Source of the DNA: Burkholderiales bacterium
GTDB lineage: Bacteria; Pseudomonadota; Gammaproteobacteria; Burkholderiales; Burkholderiaceae_E
Assembly (NCBI GenBank): GCA_003577305.1
Contig: QEVL01000003.1
Coordinates: 1-64,000 of the forward strand
Direction of reading: 5' to 3'
DNA: 64,000 nucleotides
A program made the position numbers and the translations under genes. The first letter of the stretch is position 1. Each line of letters begins with the position of its first letter. The notes below the pieces were generated by a model, which was given only the letters and a program-made list of their open reading frames with translations, did no database searches and was not told where the DNA came from. Positions 48,182 to 59,331 of the stretch are shown one piece after another.

Positions 48182-48469
48182 ATGAAACTCCGTCCGCTGC
48201 ATGATCGCGTGATCATCAAACGCCTGGACAACGAGCGCAAGACCGCGTCCGGCATCGTGATCCCCGATAGCGCCGCCGAGAAGCCTGACCAGGGCGAAGT
48301 GCTCGCTGTCGGCAACGGCAAGGTGGGCGACGACGGCAAGGTCCGCCCGCTCGCGGTGAAGGTCGGCGACAAGGTGCTCTTCGGCAAGTACAGCGGCCAG
48401 ACCGTGAAGGTCGAAGGCGACGAACTGCTGGTGATGCGCGAAGAAGACATCATGGCCGTGGTCGAGTAA
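48182..48469 (+). CDS. groES: Co-chaperonin GroES
   Basis: The 95-residue lid of the GroEL chamber begins [18 protein letters not shown]. The mobile loop [12 protein letters not shown] is near 20-31 and [26 protein letters not shown] at the C-terminus is typical. A leader of about 120 nt separates it from the CIRCE element. groEL follows 36 bp later. Confidence 0.98.
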   Translation: MKLRPLHDRVIIKRLDNERKTASGIVIPDSAAEKPDQGEVLAVGNGKVGDDGKVRPLAVKVGDKVLFGKYSGQTVKVEGDELLVMREEDIMAVVE

Positions 48470-50152
<1,683 letters not shown>

Positions 50153-50160
50153 GCCCGGCG

Positions 50161-50183
50161 ATGGCGGCCCCGGGGGCCGCCAT
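50161..50183. repeat. Perfect 23-bp palindrome after groEL
   Basis: Eleven-base arms around a single central G begin nine bases after the groEL stop (ATGGCGGCCCC on the left, its reverse complement on the right). It is upstream of the T-tailed terminator and may stabilise the 3' end of the groESL message. Confidence 0.7.
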
Positions 50184-50190
50184 GCAAGGA

Positions 50191-50216
50191 AAAGGCCCGC
50201 AACTGCGGGCCTTTTT
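50191..50216 (+). terminator. Intrinsic terminator of groESL
   Basis: AAAGGCCCGC, loop AACT, GCGGGCCTTTTT: a 7-bp G+C stem extended by A-T pairs and ending in a T-run. It could work in both directions, since the divergently read ompA-like gene ends at 50264. Confidence 0.93.
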
Positions 50217-50263
50217 CGTTCCTCCGCGCCGCAACCGGGTGCCAGCACCCGGCCGCCGCGGCT

Positions 50264-50923
50264 TCAGCGCGGCGCGGGCTCGGCCACGTAGATCTCGACG
50301 CGACGGTTCTTCGCCCTGCCCGCCGCAGTGCTGTTGTCGGCGATCGGCTCGCGCGAGCCATGTCCGTCGATCGCGATGCGCGCCGCATCGACGCCGCGCG
50401 AGGCGAGATACTGGCGCGCGCTGGCCGCACGGTTGACCGACAGCGGGTCGTTGATCGCGTCGGTGCCGGTGTTGTCGGTGTGGCCCACGATGCGCACCGT
50501 GGTTCCCGGATTCGCATTCAGCGTCTGTGCGAAGCGATCGAGGATCGGCCGGAAATTCGGCTTGATCTCGGCACGATTCGTGTCGAACGAGATGTCGCTC
50601 GGAATCTCGAGCTTCAGCTGGTTGTCGGCGGTCTGCGAGACGTCGACACCGGTGCCGGCGGTGGCCCGCTCCATCGTGCGCTTCTGCTCCTCCATGCGCC
50701 TGGACCAGACGTAGGTACCGATGCCGCCGGCCGCGGCGCCGAGCACCGCGCCGGTGCGTGTCGCGCCGCCGCTGCCACCCACGGCGCTGCCCAGTGCCGC
50801 GCCCACCACCGCCCCGACACCGGTGCCGACCGCGGTGCGCTGCTGGGTTTCGGTCATGTTGGCGCAGCCCGCCAGCGCCGTCGACGCCACGATGCACGCC
50901 AGGAAGGTCTTCTTCGTTGCCAT
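50264..50923 (-). CDS. OmpA family outer-membrane lipoprotein
   Basis: The 219-residue protein has a lipoprotein signal with lipobox LAGC near residues 17-20. A glycine-zipper segment follows (TGVGAVVGAALGSAVGGSGG, about 35-54, and GAVLGAAAGGIGTYVW), then an OmpA C-terminal peptidoglycan-binding domain: FDTNRAEIKPNF near 120, VGHTDNTGTDAINDPLSVNRA near 150-170 and GHGSREPIADNSTAAGRAKNRRVEI near 185-209. It would tether the outer membrane to the wall. ATG 50923 follows AGAGAGGCG. It is convergent with groEL. Confidence 0.93.
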   Translation of the reverse strand: MATKKTFLACIVASTALAGCANMTETQQRTAVGTGVGAVVGAALGSAVGGSGGATRTGAVLGAAAGGIGTYVWSRRMEEQKRTMERATAGTGVDVSQTADNQLKLEIPSDISFDTNRAEIKPNFRPILDRFAQTLNANPGTTVRIVGHTDNTGTDAINDPLSVNRAASARQYLASRGVDAARIAIDGHGSREPIADNSTAAGRAKNRRVEIYVAEPAPR

Positions 50924-51085
50924 GATTCGCCTCTCTTGCGGATGTGCCGGGGATTTTCGCCGGGCCGGGTGCAAGCCGCGCACGCCCGACCGGACTCCGG
51001 ACAGCGCGATCGTAACGGAGATCGTCGCCCGACCTCGCTGGCCCGCCCGCGCGACGCCGCTACAATGGGGGCACGGAGGATGACG

Positions 51086-51820
51086 ATGAACGTGGTTCAC
51101 CTGCCGGGGCTGCCCGGCGTCACGCGCGCAGGTCCGGATCTCGGGCCGTACCTCGCTGCGACCGCATTCCTCGATTACGAGACGCCCGAGGTGCGACGCT
51201 TCGTGAGCGAGGCAATCGGCGGTGCGCACGATGCGCGTACCCGTGCGGTGCGCCTGTTCTACGCGGTGCGCGACCGGATCCGCTACGACCCATACCGCAT
51301 CAGCTATGACTCCGAGGCGTATCGCGCGAGCCAGGTGATTCGCGACGGCTACGGCTGGTGCGTCTCGAAGGCGGGCCTGCTCGCGGCCTGCGCACGCGCG
51401 GTGGGCATCGCGTCGGCGATCGGGCTGGCCGACGTGGTCAATCACCTGAATACCGAGAAACTGCGCGCACGCATGGGCGGGATCGACATCTTCTACGACC
51501 ACGGCTACGCCGCGCTGCTGATCGAGGGCCGCTGGGTCAAGGCCGTGCCCGCGTTCAACATCGAGCTGTGCGAGCGCTTCGGCGTGCGCCCGACCGAATT
51601 CGACGGCTCGGGCGACGCGCTCTACCAGGAGCACGATGCGCAGGGGCGCCTGCACATGAAGTACCTCGCCGATCACGGCACCTGGTCCGACCTGCCGCTG
51701 CAGCAGGTACGCGAAGACATGCTGCGCCATTACCCGGGTGCTTCGTTCTCCGCCGGCGCCGACTCGGCGCCGGTGTCGCCGCAAGACCGCTTCGAGAACG
51801 AGACGCCGCTCGGGCGTTGA
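51086..51820 (+). CDS. Transglutaminase-like domain protein
   Basis: The 244-residue cytosolic protein has a transglutaminase/cysteine-protease-like core. The candidate nucleophile Cys is in YGWCVSKAGLLAACARAVGI near 91-110, the His in YDHGYAALLIEGRWVKAVPAFN near 137-158, followed by Asn. Such proteins include peptidases and amidases; the substrate is unknown. ATG 51086 is favoured because GGAGG lies six bases upstream; ATG 51080 is directly abutted by that sequence. It is divergent from the OmpA-like gene. Confidence 0.83.
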   Translation: MNVVHLPGLPGVTRAGPDLGPYLAATAFLDYETPEVRRFVSEAIGGAHDARTRAVRLFYAVRDRIRYDPYRISYDSEAYRASQVIRDGYGWCVSKAGLLAACARAVGIASAIGLADVVNHLNTEKLRARMGGIDIFYDHGYAALLIEGRWVKAVPAFNIELCERFGVRPTEFDGSGDALYQEHDAQGRLHMKYLADHGTWSDLPLQQVREDMLRHYPGASFSAGADSAPVSPQDRFENETPLGR

Positions 51821-51875
51821 GCGCCGCCCGGAGAGGTCGAGCGCAACCCGCGGGGCTTGCCGCCGCACGGCGCGA

Positions 51876-52781
51876 TCAGCGCGCCGCGCCCGCCTCGCGC
51901 ACGGGAAGCAGCACGCTGGCGATCGCCACCAGCACCGCGGCGAGCGCGATCCAGTCCTGCCATCCCGGCCGCTCTCCGAGCATCACGATGCCCGAGAACA
52001 GGCCGATCACCGGAATCAGCATCACCGACAGTCCGCTGGCCACCGGCGGCAGGATGGACACGAGCCGGAACCAGACGAGCTGGGCGAAGCCGAAGACGAT
52101 CAGGGCGTTGTACACGACCGCGCCCCATCCGGCCGCGTCGGGCGCGCGGATCCAGCTGCCGCGCTCGAATGCCAGCGCTAGGCCGCTGCAGACGACGAGA
52201 CCGATCGCCACCGACCAGAAGGTGATCGTCAGGATGTGCGCGCGCAGTCGCCGGCGGCGCATCAGGTGCGTGCCCAGCCCCCATATCGCAGCGGCCGACA
52301 GCATCAGCAGCATTCCCAGGGGGCGACCGGCGATCGCCCCGATCTCGCCGCCCAGCAGCAGCAGGACACCGAGCGCGGCCGCAGCCACGCCGACCCAGAG
52401 CCGCCGCGACGGATGCTCGCCATACAGCGCGATGCCGATCAGCGCAGTCCAGACCGGCATCGTGTACGCGAGAATCGCGGCGCGGCCCGACGACAGCAGC
52501 TTCAGCGCGTAGATCGACAGGACGATCCAGAGCACCATGTTCGTCAGCGCGAGCACGAGCAACTCGCCGCGCTCCTCGCGCGGCACGCGCAGCGGCACTC
52601 CTGCGACGCGCGCGATGACTGCCAGCGCCGGCAGACCGCCGATCATGGTCAGCGCACGAAAGCTCATCGGCGCGAGCTCGTTCACGCCGATCTTCATGAT
52701 CGGCCAGTTCACGCCCCAGGCGAGCGTGAGCAGCGCCAGCAGCCAGAGATCGCGCGGCGAAAGGCGCAGCGGCTCGTTCAT
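51876..52781 (-). CDS. EamA family (DMT superfamily) transporter
   Basis: The 301-residue inner-membrane protein has about ten transmembrane segments in two EamA repeats (about 10-140 and 155-290). The repeat signature [26 protein letters not shown] is near 20-45, and [24 protein letters not shown] near 248-271 starts the last helices. Members export metabolites or amino acids; no substrate can be assigned. It is divergent from pyrF, whose start lies 43 bp away, so the two share a very short promoter region. Confidence 0.9.
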   Translation of the reverse strand: MNEPLRLSPRDLWLLALLTLAWGVNWPIMKIGVNELAPMSFRALTMIGGLPALAVIARVAGVPLRVPREERGELLVLALTNMVLWIVLSIYALKLLSSGRAAILAYTMPVWTALIGIALYGEHPSRRLWVGVAAAALGVLLLLGGEIGAIAGRPLGMLLMLSAAAIWGLGTHLMRRRRLRAHILTITFWSVAIGLVVCSGLALAFERGSWIRAPDAAGWGAVVYNALIVFGFAQLVWFRLVSILPPVASGLSVMLIPVIGLFSGIVMLGERPGWQDWIALAAVLVAIASVLLPVREAGAAR

Positions 52782-52823
52782 CGTCTGGATAGAATGGAAT
52801 TGTCGAACGTCGGAGGAGGGCTG

Positions 52824-53633
52824 GTGAGTTTCGTCGCTTCGCTGCAGGCCGCCTGGGACCGCGCCGACTCGATGCTGTGCGTCGGCCTCGATCCGGATCC
52901 GTCGCGCCTGCCCGCGCATCTCGCTGGCCGATCCGACGCGATCCTCTCATTCTGCCGCGAGATCGTCGATGCCACGGCGGAATTCGCCTGCGCGTTCAAG
53001 CCGCAGATCGCCTACTTCGCAGCGGCGCGCGCCGAGGAGCAGCTCGAGGATCTGGTTGCGCACATTCGGCACGCGCACCCCGGCAAGCCGGTGATCCTCG
53101 ACGTCAAGCGGGGAGACATCGGCGCCACCGCCGAGCAGTATGCCCGCGAGGCCTTCGAGCGCTACCGGGCCGACGCGGCCACGGTCAACCCGTACATGGG
53201 TTTCGATTCGCTCGAACCCTGGCTCGCCTGGCGCGATCGGGGCGTCATCCTGCTGTGCCGCACCTCCAATCCCGGGGGCAGCGACCTGCAGGCGCTCGAG
53301 GTCGGCGGCGAGCGCCTGTTCGAACGCGTGGCACGGCTGGCCGCCGGACCGTGGAACACGAGCGGCCAGCTCGGCCTGGTGGTGGGGGCCACCTACCCTG
53401 CCGAGCTCGCGCGCGTGCGCGCGATCGCCGGCGACCTGCCGCTGCTGGTGCCCGGCATCGGCGCGCAGGGTGGCGACATCGAGGCCACGGTGCGCGCCGG
53501 CGGGCGACGGATGATCGTCAATTCGTCGCGCGCGATCCTCTATGCAAGCCGCGCGGAAGACTTCGCCGCGGCCGCCGCCGCAGTGGCCAGGGCCACGCGC
53601 GACGCCCTGCGCGAGGCGCTCGCCCCTTGCTGA
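52824..53633 (+). CDS. pyrF: Orotidine 5'-phosphate decarboxylase
   Basis: The 269-residue enzyme makes UMP from OMP, the last step of pyrimidine synthesis. It is of the longer (type 2) form: [13 protein letters not shown] near 18-30, FKPQIAYF near 58, the catalytic [16 protein letters not shown] near 92-107, [12 protein letters not shown] near 122 and [10 protein letters not shown] near 212. GTG 52824 is chosen because GGAGGAGGG lies just upstream; an in-frame ATG at 52794 would add ten residues but lacks such a site. Confidence 0.94.
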   Translation: MSFVASLQAAWDRADSMLCVGLDPDPSRLPAHLAGRSDAILSFCREIVDATAEFACAFKPQIAYFAAARAEEQLEDLVAHIRHAHPGKPVILDVKRGDIGATAEQYAREAFERYRADAATVNPYMGFDSLEPWLAWRDRGVILLCRTSNPGGSDLQALEVGGERLFERVARLAAGPWNTSGQLGLVVGATYPAELARVRAIAGDLPLLVPGIGAQGGDIEATVRAGGRRMIVNSSRAILYASRAEDFAAAAAAVARATRDALREALAPC

Positions 53634-53691
53634 ACAGCGCAGCGCTACACTTGCTGCCGGTGCCGCCGTCGGCGGCGTACGCGAAATCCGG

Positions 53692-54378
53692 ATGCGCATC
53701 CTCATCGCCGAAGACGATCAGGTGATGGCCGACGGCCTGTCGCGGTCGCTGCGCGGCGCAGGCTATGCGGTCGATCACGTCGCCTCGGGGCGCGATGCCG
53801 ACACCGCGCTGTCCACGCAGGCGTATGACCTGTTGATCCTCGATCTCGGTCTGCCGGGCCTGCCCGGGCTGGAGGTCCTGAGGCGGCTGCGCTCGCGAAA
53901 CGTCGCCGCGCCGGTGCTGATTCTCACCGCTGCCGACTCGGTCGAGCAGCGGGTGCGCGGACTGGACCTCGGCGCGGACGACTTCATGGCCAAGCCGTTC
54001 GCGCTCTCCGAACTCGAAGCGCGGGTACGCGCGCTGGTCCGCCGCAGCATGGGCAGCGGCAGCAGCCGGTTGCGCTGCGGACCGCTGGCTTTCGACCAGG
54101 TCAGTCGCACCGCGTTCCTCGGCGAGCATCCGCTGGACCTCTCGGCGCGCGAGATCGGATTGCTCGAAGTGCTGATGCAGCGCATGGGGCGCCTGGTCAG
54201 CAAGGAGCAGATCGTCGACCACGTCTGCGAATGGGGCGACGAGATCAGCCTGAACGCGATCGAGGTCTACATGCACAGGCTGCGCCGCAAGCTCGAGGGC
54301 TGCGAGATCCGCATCGCCACCGTGCGCGGCCTCGGTTACTGCCTCGAGCGGCCCGCCGATACCGCGGCGCAGGGATGA
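53692..54378 (+). CDS. OmpR-family response regulator (QseB/TctD-like)
   Basis: The 228-residue regulator has a receiver domain with ED at 7-8 and 'AEDDQ', phosphoacceptor Asp51 in LLILDLGLPG, and the conserved Lys in DDFMAKPF near 101. A C-terminal winged-helix domain follows (LSAREIGLLEVLMQRMGRLVSKEQI, RLRRKL, RIATVRGLGYCLE). ATG 53692 is used. Its stop overlaps the kinase start by ATGA, so the two form a cognate pair. The small distance to pyrF (58 bp) may hold its promoter; targets are not evident. Confidence 0.93.
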   Translation: MRILIAEDDQVMADGLSRSLRGAGYAVDHVASGRDADTALSTQAYDLLILDLGLPGLPGLEVLRRLRSRNVAAPVLILTAADSVEQRVRGLDLGADDFMAKPFALSELEARVRALVRRSMGSGSSRLRCGPLAFDQVSRTAFLGEHPLDLSAREIGLLEVLMQRMGRLVSKEQIVDHVCEWGDEISLNAIEVYMHRLRRKLEGCEIRIATVRGLGYCLERPADTAAQG

Positions 54379-55925
54379 AGCCCGCCGATACCGCGCCCTC
54401 GGTACTCAGCGACCTGATCGCAACGCGCGAGTCCCCGCATCGCCCCGGCCTTGCCGATCGCAAGTCGCGCGTACGCGCGGGCCGACGCGAGCCGGCAGGA
54501 TCGAGCGAACAGCGCTCGCTCTTCGGCGAGATCCTCGACTGGATGTTCGCGCCGCTGCTGCTGCTCTGGCCGCTGTCGGTCGCGGTGACCTTCCTCGTGG
54601 CGCGCTCGCTGGCCGATGCCCCGTTCGACCGCTCGCTCTCCGATCGAACGCTGGTGCTGCTCGAGCACGTGAAGTCGGAGGCGGTCGCGCCCGCGCACGA
54701 GCCGATCGCGGTGACCGCGAGCCACCTGCTGCAGGGCGACGAGCAGGCCAGGGTGTACTTCCAGGTACTCGACGTCGACGGCGCACTGATCGCCGGCGAC
54801 GCCGGGTTCCCGCGTCCCCGGCTCTACGACTTCCCCGAAGTCGGAAGGGTGAAGCTGCGCAACGTGATCATGCACGGCATGGAGTTCAGGGTCGCCTACT
54901 CCCATCTGCTGAAGATGTCGGCGACAGGGGAACCGAGCGGACGCTGGATGCTGGTGCAGGTCGGCGAGACCCTGGAGCGCCGCAGCCAGCTGGCCAACGA
55001 GATCATCAAGGGCGTGATCTTTCCGCAGTTCCTGATCCTGCCGCTGGCGCTCGGCCTGGTCTGGTTCGGGCTCTCGCGCGGCCTGGCGCCGCTGCAGTGG
55101 CTGCAGCACGGCATCCGCACCCGGCGGCCCGACGATCTCTCGCCGATCGATCCGCGCGGAGCGCCCGAGGAGATCGCCCCGCTGGTCGACGCGTTCAACG
55201 ATCTGCTGGTGCGCCAGGCACTCAGTCTCGACGCACAGAAACGCTTCATCGCCGACGCCGCGCACCAGATGAAGACGCCGCTGGCCGGGCTGCGCACGCA
55301 GGCCGAACTGGCGATGCGCGAAACCGATCCGAAGCAGCTTCAGCGCAGCCTGGTGCAACTCGTGCGCAGCGCCGCGCGCACCGCGCATCTGGTGAACCAG
55401 CTGTTGTCGCTCGCGCGCACCGAGAACCTGCGCGGCGCGGCAGCGATGGAACCCGTGGACCTGCGCGCGCTGGTGCGCACCCTTGCCGCGGAATGGGCCG
55501 ACGAAGCGCTGAAGCGGCACATCGACTTCGGCGTCGAGGACGACGGGGCCGCAGCGCCGATCAGCGGCCAGCCGATCCTGTTGCGCGAAATGGTCGGCAA
55601 CCTGGTCGACAACGCGCTGCGCCATACCCCCGAGCGCGGCGTCGTCACCGTGCGCAGCCGCACCGGCACCGACGAGGTCGTGCTCGAGGTAGAGGACGAC
55701 GGCAGTGGCATCCCTCCGTCCGAGCGCGCAATGGTGTTCGAGCGCTTCTACCGGATGACGGACGCACCGGGCGACGGCAGCGGGCTGGGGCTGTCGATCG
55801 TGCGCGAGATCGCCACGCAGCACGGGGCCCGGGTGGAAGTCGACGACGGGATCGCGTGGCCGCCGGGGCGCGGCCACGGGGCGGGCACCCGGATATCGGT
55901 GCGCTTCCCGAGGGTGACCACCTGA
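54375..55925 (+). CDS. Sensor histidine kinase (TctE/QseC-like)
   Basis: The 516-residue membrane kinase has a basic N-terminal tail of about 50 residues, transmembrane segments at about 58-78 and 214-234, and a periplasmic TctE_N-type sensor domain between (SDRTLVLLEHVKSEAV). A short HAMP-like region precedes the H-box FIADAAHQMKTPLAGL with His297, and the ATPase domain has N-box NLVDNALRHTP, DDGSGIPPSE and GSGLGLSIVREI. TctE relatives control tricarboxylate uptake and others respond to metals or quorum signals; the ligand here is unknown. Confidence 0.92.
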   Translation: MKPADTAPSVLSDLIATRESPHRPGLADRKSRVRAGRREPAGSSEQRSLFGEILDWMFAPLLLLWPLSVAVTFLVARSLADAPFDRSLSDRTLVLLEHVKSEAVAPAHEPIAVTASHLLQGDEQARVYFQVLDVDGALIAGDAGFPRPRLYDFPEVGRVKLRNVIMHGMEFRVAYSHLLKMSATGEPSGRWMLVQVGETLERRSQLANEIIKGVIFPQFLILPLALGLVWFGLSRGLAPLQWLQHGIRTRRPDDLSPIDPRGAPEEIAPLVDAFNDLLVRQALSLDAQKRFIADAAHQMKTPLAGLRTQAELAMRETDPKQLQRSLVQLVRSAARTAHLVNQLLSLARTENLRGAAAMEPVDLRALVRTLAAEWADEALKRHIDFGVEDDGAAAPISGQPILLREMVGNLVDNALRHTPERGVVTVRSRTGTDEVVLEVEDDGSGIPPSERAMVFERFYRMTDAPGDGSGLGLSIVREIATQHGARVEVDDGIAWPPGRGHGAGTRISVRFPRVTT

Positions 55926-55970
55926 AGCCGGCTCGGGGTGCTTCCGGCCGGCGCCGGGGCGCCTCGCGCT

Positions 55971-55999
55971 TTGACAGCGCATGCCCGGATTCGTAGAAT
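55971..55999 (+). promoter_or_regulatory. tRNA-Met promoter
   Basis: TTGACA at 55971-55976, 17 bp, then TAGAAT at 55994-55999: a near-consensus sigma-70 promoter whose start point would lie five to eight bases before the tRNA at 56012. Confidence 0.9.
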
Positions 56000-56011
56000 C
56001 GCGGGTTCGCT

Positions 56012-56088
<77 letters not shown>

Positions 56089-56125
56089 CCTTCTCCCATG
56101 CAGCCGACGAAGGTACGCATCGACC

Positions 56126-56512
56126 ATGCTGCAGCCGCCGCGAGAACCCGCCCCGTGCCGTGCCAGGCGCCGCGCACTCGGTGCGGTGGCAGCAGTGGCG
56201 CTGGCCTGGTCGCTGCCGGCGCCCGCGCAGGGCACGCGCAGTTTCCCGGAAGCAGCGCGCCCGGGGCGCTTCGCGATGCGCATCTTCCCCGAAGCCACGC
56301 TCGACGGCGAACCGGTACGGTTGGGCGCCGGCACGCGCATCTTCGACCAGCGCAACATGATCGTGATGCCGGCCAGCCTGTCGGGCAGCTTCGACGCGCT
56401 GGTCGAGCGCGACCCGGCCGGCAACGTGTCGCGGGTCTGGCTCCTCACACCCGAAGAACTGCTGGCCGCGCAGGCACGCGAGCAGGCACGCTCGGCCGCG
56501 AGCGGCCGCTGA
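56126..56512 (+). CDS. Small secreted protein of unknown function
   Basis: The 128-residue product has a signal peptide (basic CRARRR, then [20 protein letters not shown], cleavage near residue 35). A conserved-looking mature core follows: [29 protein letters not shown], then a [19 protein letters not shown] segment and an Ala-rich tail. I do not recognise the family. It lies between tRNA-Met and miaB, starting 38 bp after the tRNA, so the tRNA promoter could read into it. The start is the first in-frame ATG after the tRNA; a frame that begins inside the tRNA is not credible as a start. Confidence 0.65.
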   Translation: MLQPPREPAPCRARRRALGAVAAVALAWSLPAPAQGTRSFPEAARPGRFAMRIFPEATLDGEPVRLGAGTRIFDQRNMIVMPASLSGSFDALVERDPAGNVSRVWLLTPEELLAAQAREQARSAASGR

Positions 56513-56546
56513 GCCGGCGAGCGCATTCCGGCAGCAGGCAGCGCGC

Positions 56547-57881
56547 GTGAGCACCCGGCTCTACATCCGCACGTTCGGATGCCAGATGAACGAGTACGAC
56601 TCGGACCGGATGGCCGACGTGCTCGCCGAAACCGAGGGCGCGCGCAGGACCGATCGGCCCGAGGACGCCGACATCATCCTGTTCAACACCTGCTCTGTGC
56701 GCGAAAAGGCCGCGGAGAAGGTGTTTTCCGACCTCGGGCGGATCAGCGCGCTCAAGCGCGAGCGTCCCGATCTCATCGTCGGCGTCGGCGGTTGCGTGGC
56801 CAGCCAGGAGGGTGCGGCGATCGTCGCACGCGCACCGTACGTCGACCTGGTGTTCGGTCCGCAGACGTTGCACCGGCTTCCCGAGCTGATCGCGGCTCGT
56901 CGCGCCAGCGGCCAGCCGCAGGTCGACGTGAGCTTCCCCGAGATCGAGAAATTCGACCGCCTGCCGCCGGCACGCACCGAAGGCGCCACCGCCTTCGTGT
57001 CGATCATGGAGGGCTGCAGCAAGTACTGCAGCTTCTGCGTCGTGCCCTACACGCGCGGAGACGAGGTGTCGCGTCCGCTCGAAGACGTGCTGGTCGAGAT
57101 CGCCGGACTGGCCGACCAGGGGGTGCGCGAGGTTACGCTGCTCGGCCAGAACGTGAACGCCTGGCGCGGCGCGATGCCCGATGGCGAAGCCGGGGATTTC
57201 GCGCTGCTGCTCGACCACGTCTGCGAGATTCCGGGCGTCGACCGCGTGCGCTACACCACTTCGCACCCGAAGGAGTTCACCCAGCGGCTGATCGACGCGT
57301 ACGCACGTCTGCCGAAGCTGGTCGATCACGTCCACCTGCCGGTGCAGTCGGGTTCCGACCGCATCCTCGCAGCGATGAAGCGCGGCTACACCGTGCTCGA
57401 ATACAAGTCGATCGTGCGCCGGCTGCGAGCAGTGCGTCCCCGCATCAGCCTGTCCACCGACTTCATCGTCGGCTTTCCGGGCGAAACCGGTGACGACTTC
57501 GAACGCACGCTGCGACTCGCCGGGGAGATCGGGTTCGACAGCTCGTTTTCCTTCGTCTACAGCCCCCGGCCCGGAACCCCGGCCGCCGACCTCGCCGACG
57601 ACACCCCGCAGCCCGTCAAGCTGGAGCGGCTGCAACGGCTGCAGTCGGCGATCGACGCCAACGCCCGGCGGATCAGCGAGGCGATGGTCGGCAGCGTGCA
57701 GCGGGTGCTGGTCGAAGGCCCTTCGCGCCGCGACGCCGGCGAACTCGCCGGCCGCACCGGCAACAACCGGGTGGTGAACTTCCCGGGTCCGCAAGATCTC
57801 GCAGGCCGGTTCGTCGACGTGCGGATCAGCGCCGCGCTGCCGCACTCGCTGCGGGGCGAGGCGGTCGTGCGCGGCGCATGA
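56547..57881 (+). CDS. miaB: tRNA-2-methylthio-N6-dimethylallyladenosine synthase
   Basis: This radical-SAM methylthiotransferase (444 residues) modifies A37 of tRNAs. The N-terminal UPF0004 domain carries cluster cysteines 12, 49 and 83 ([25 protein letters not shown]). The radical-SAM CxxxCxxC is at 157, 161 and 164 ([17 protein letters not shown]), and a C-terminal TRAM domain spans about 375-440. GTG 56547 gives the normal N-terminus. Its stop overlaps the next gene by ATGA. Confidence 0.95.
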   Translation: MSTRLYIRTFGCQMNEYDSDRMADVLAETEGARRTDRPEDADIILFNTCSVREKAAEKVFSDLGRISALKRERPDLIVGVGGCVASQEGAAIVARAPYVDLVFGPQTLHRLPELIAARRASGQPQVDVSFPEIEKFDRLPPARTEGATAFVSIMEGCSKYCSFCVVPYTRGDEVSRPLEDVLVEIAGLADQGVREVTLLGQNVNAWRGAMPDGEAGDFALLLDHVCEIPGVDRVRYTTSHPKEFTQRLIDAYARLPKLVDHVHLPVQSGSDRILAAMKRGYTVLEYKSIVRRLRAVRPRISLSTDFIVGFPGETGDDFERTLRLAGEIGFDSSFSFVYSPRPGTPAADLADDTPQPVKLERLQRLQSAIDANARRISEAMVGSVQRVLVEGPSRRDAGELAGRTGNNRVVNFPGPQDLAGRFVDVRISAALPHSLRGEAVVRGA

Positions 57882-59329
57882 GGTTCGTGGCGACCCCGGC
57901 TGGCGCGCAGAGGTTGCGGCGCACCGCCGTGGTGCGCTCGTTCGCGCTGTCGGTGATCATCGCGGTCGCTGCCCCGGACGCGCTGGCGCAACCGCAGCCG
58001 CCCTCGCCAAAACCGGGGCCGGCGTTCGATGCCCCCGCATCCGCCGGCGCGAGCGGCCGCCCGGCCACGCCGGCGCCGCTGGCACAGTTGCTCGCGAACG
58101 CGCGCGTGCTGATCGACAGCGGGCAGGCCGACAGCGCGTTCCGGATGCTGCAGGCCCGGGTCGGCGACTATGCCGGCGACGCCGACTTCGACTACCTGTT
58201 GGGACTCGCCGCCATCGACTCGGGCCGTCCGGGAGAGGCCGTGATTGCGCTCGAGCGCGTGCTCATGGAGCGCCCCGGCTTCCTGCAGGCGCGCGCGGAG
58301 ATCGCCCGCGCCTACTTCGCGCTGCGCGAGCACGAGAATGCGCGGCGCGAGTTCGAAGCCGTCGCGGCCCAGCGCATCCCCGAAGACGCCCGGCGGGTGA
58401 TCGGCAGGTACCTCGACGCCATACGCCGCGTCGACGACGACGGGCGGCCCCGGCTGGTCGGACTGCTCGAACTCGAAACCGGCCACGACTCCAACGTCAA
58501 CTTCGGAAGCTCCACCGGTCAGTGGGTCCTGGCAGACGGCACCGCGGTGATCCCGCTGGGAATCAGTCTTCCGAGAAATAGTTCCGTTTTTGCCGGTGCG
58601 CTCGGCCTAAACTGGACCGTGCCGATGGGCGGCGGCTGGCAGTGGACTACTGGCGGGCGCGTCTCGCTTCGGCGCCACCCCAGTGCACATACACTGGACC
58701 AGGATCAATTCGATCTTTCGTCGGGGTTCGCCTTCCGTACCGGCTGCCACCAGTACAACATGCTTGCCCAGTTCCAGCACCTGCAGCTGGGCGGTGCGGC
58801 TTTCCGCAGCGCCCTGGGCGCGCTCGTCCAGTGGCAGTGCGACCTCGACGCCCGGACCCAGCTTGGCGCCTATGCGCAGGCCTTCTCGCTCGAGTTCCCC
58901 GACGAGCCGCTGCGCGATGCGCGCCGCAGTGCGCTGGGTCTCACTTTCGCGCGTGTCCTCGACGGTGCGCGCAAGCCGGTCTTCGTCGCCGGACTGCAGG
59001 CCGGAACCGAGACGTCGCGCCGCAACCTGGACAACCTGACGTACGACTTCCGCGGTGCGCGCGCGGCCCTGAGCATGGGAATCGGCAACGGCTGGCGCGG
59101 TTTTGCCGCGGTCTCCCGGGAAGCGCGCGACTTCGACGGGATCGAACCGATCTTCGGCGTGGCGCGCAGCGACCGCCAGACCGAGTTGCGCGTCGGCGCC
59201 GAGCGGGCACTGACCGCCGACTGGTCGATCGCCCCGGCCGTCACCCACACGCGCAATCGTTCGACGCTCGAGCCGAACGACTTCCGGCGCACGCAGGCCG
59301 GCGTGACGCTGCGCTACAGGTTCCAGTGA
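57878..59329 (+). CDS. Slam-like outer-membrane protein (TPR plus DUF560 barrel)
   Basis: The 483-residue exported protein has a signal peptide (about 1-37, ending ALAQ) and TPR-like helices at about 70-190 ([46 protein letters not shown]). A beta-barrel from about 195 follows ([19 protein letters not shown]; last strand [10 protein letters not shown], ending in an aromatic plus Gln). This is the layout of surface lipoprotein assembly modulators (Slam, DUF560), which move TbpB-like proteins to the cell surface. The next gene, two bases after the stop, has a TbpB-like C-terminus and is its likely cargo. The start overlaps the miaB stop by ATGA. Confidence 0.8.
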   Translation: MRFVATPAGAQRLRRTAVVRSFALSVIIAVAAPDALAQPQPPSPKPGPAFDAPASAGASGRPATPAPLAQLLANARVLIDSGQADSAFRMLQARVGDYAGDADFDYLLGLAAIDSGRPGEAVIALERVLMERPGFLQARAEIARAYFALREHENARREFEAVAAQRIPEDARRVIGRYLDAIRRVDDDGRPRLVGLLELETGHDSNVNFGSSTGQWVLADGTAVIPLGISLPRNSSVFAGALGLNWTVPMGGGWQWTTGGRVSLRRHPSAHTLDQDQFDLSSGFAFRTGCHQYNMLAQFQHLQLGGAAFRSALGALVQWQCDLDARTQLGAYAQAFSLEFPDEPLRDARRSALGLTFARVLDGARKPVFVAGLQAGTETSRRNLDNLTYDFRGARAALSMGIGNGWRGFAAVSREARDFDGIEPIFGVARSDRQTELRVGAERALTADWSIAPAVTHTRNRSTLEPNDFRRTQAGVTLRYRFQ

Positions 59330-59331
59330 CG

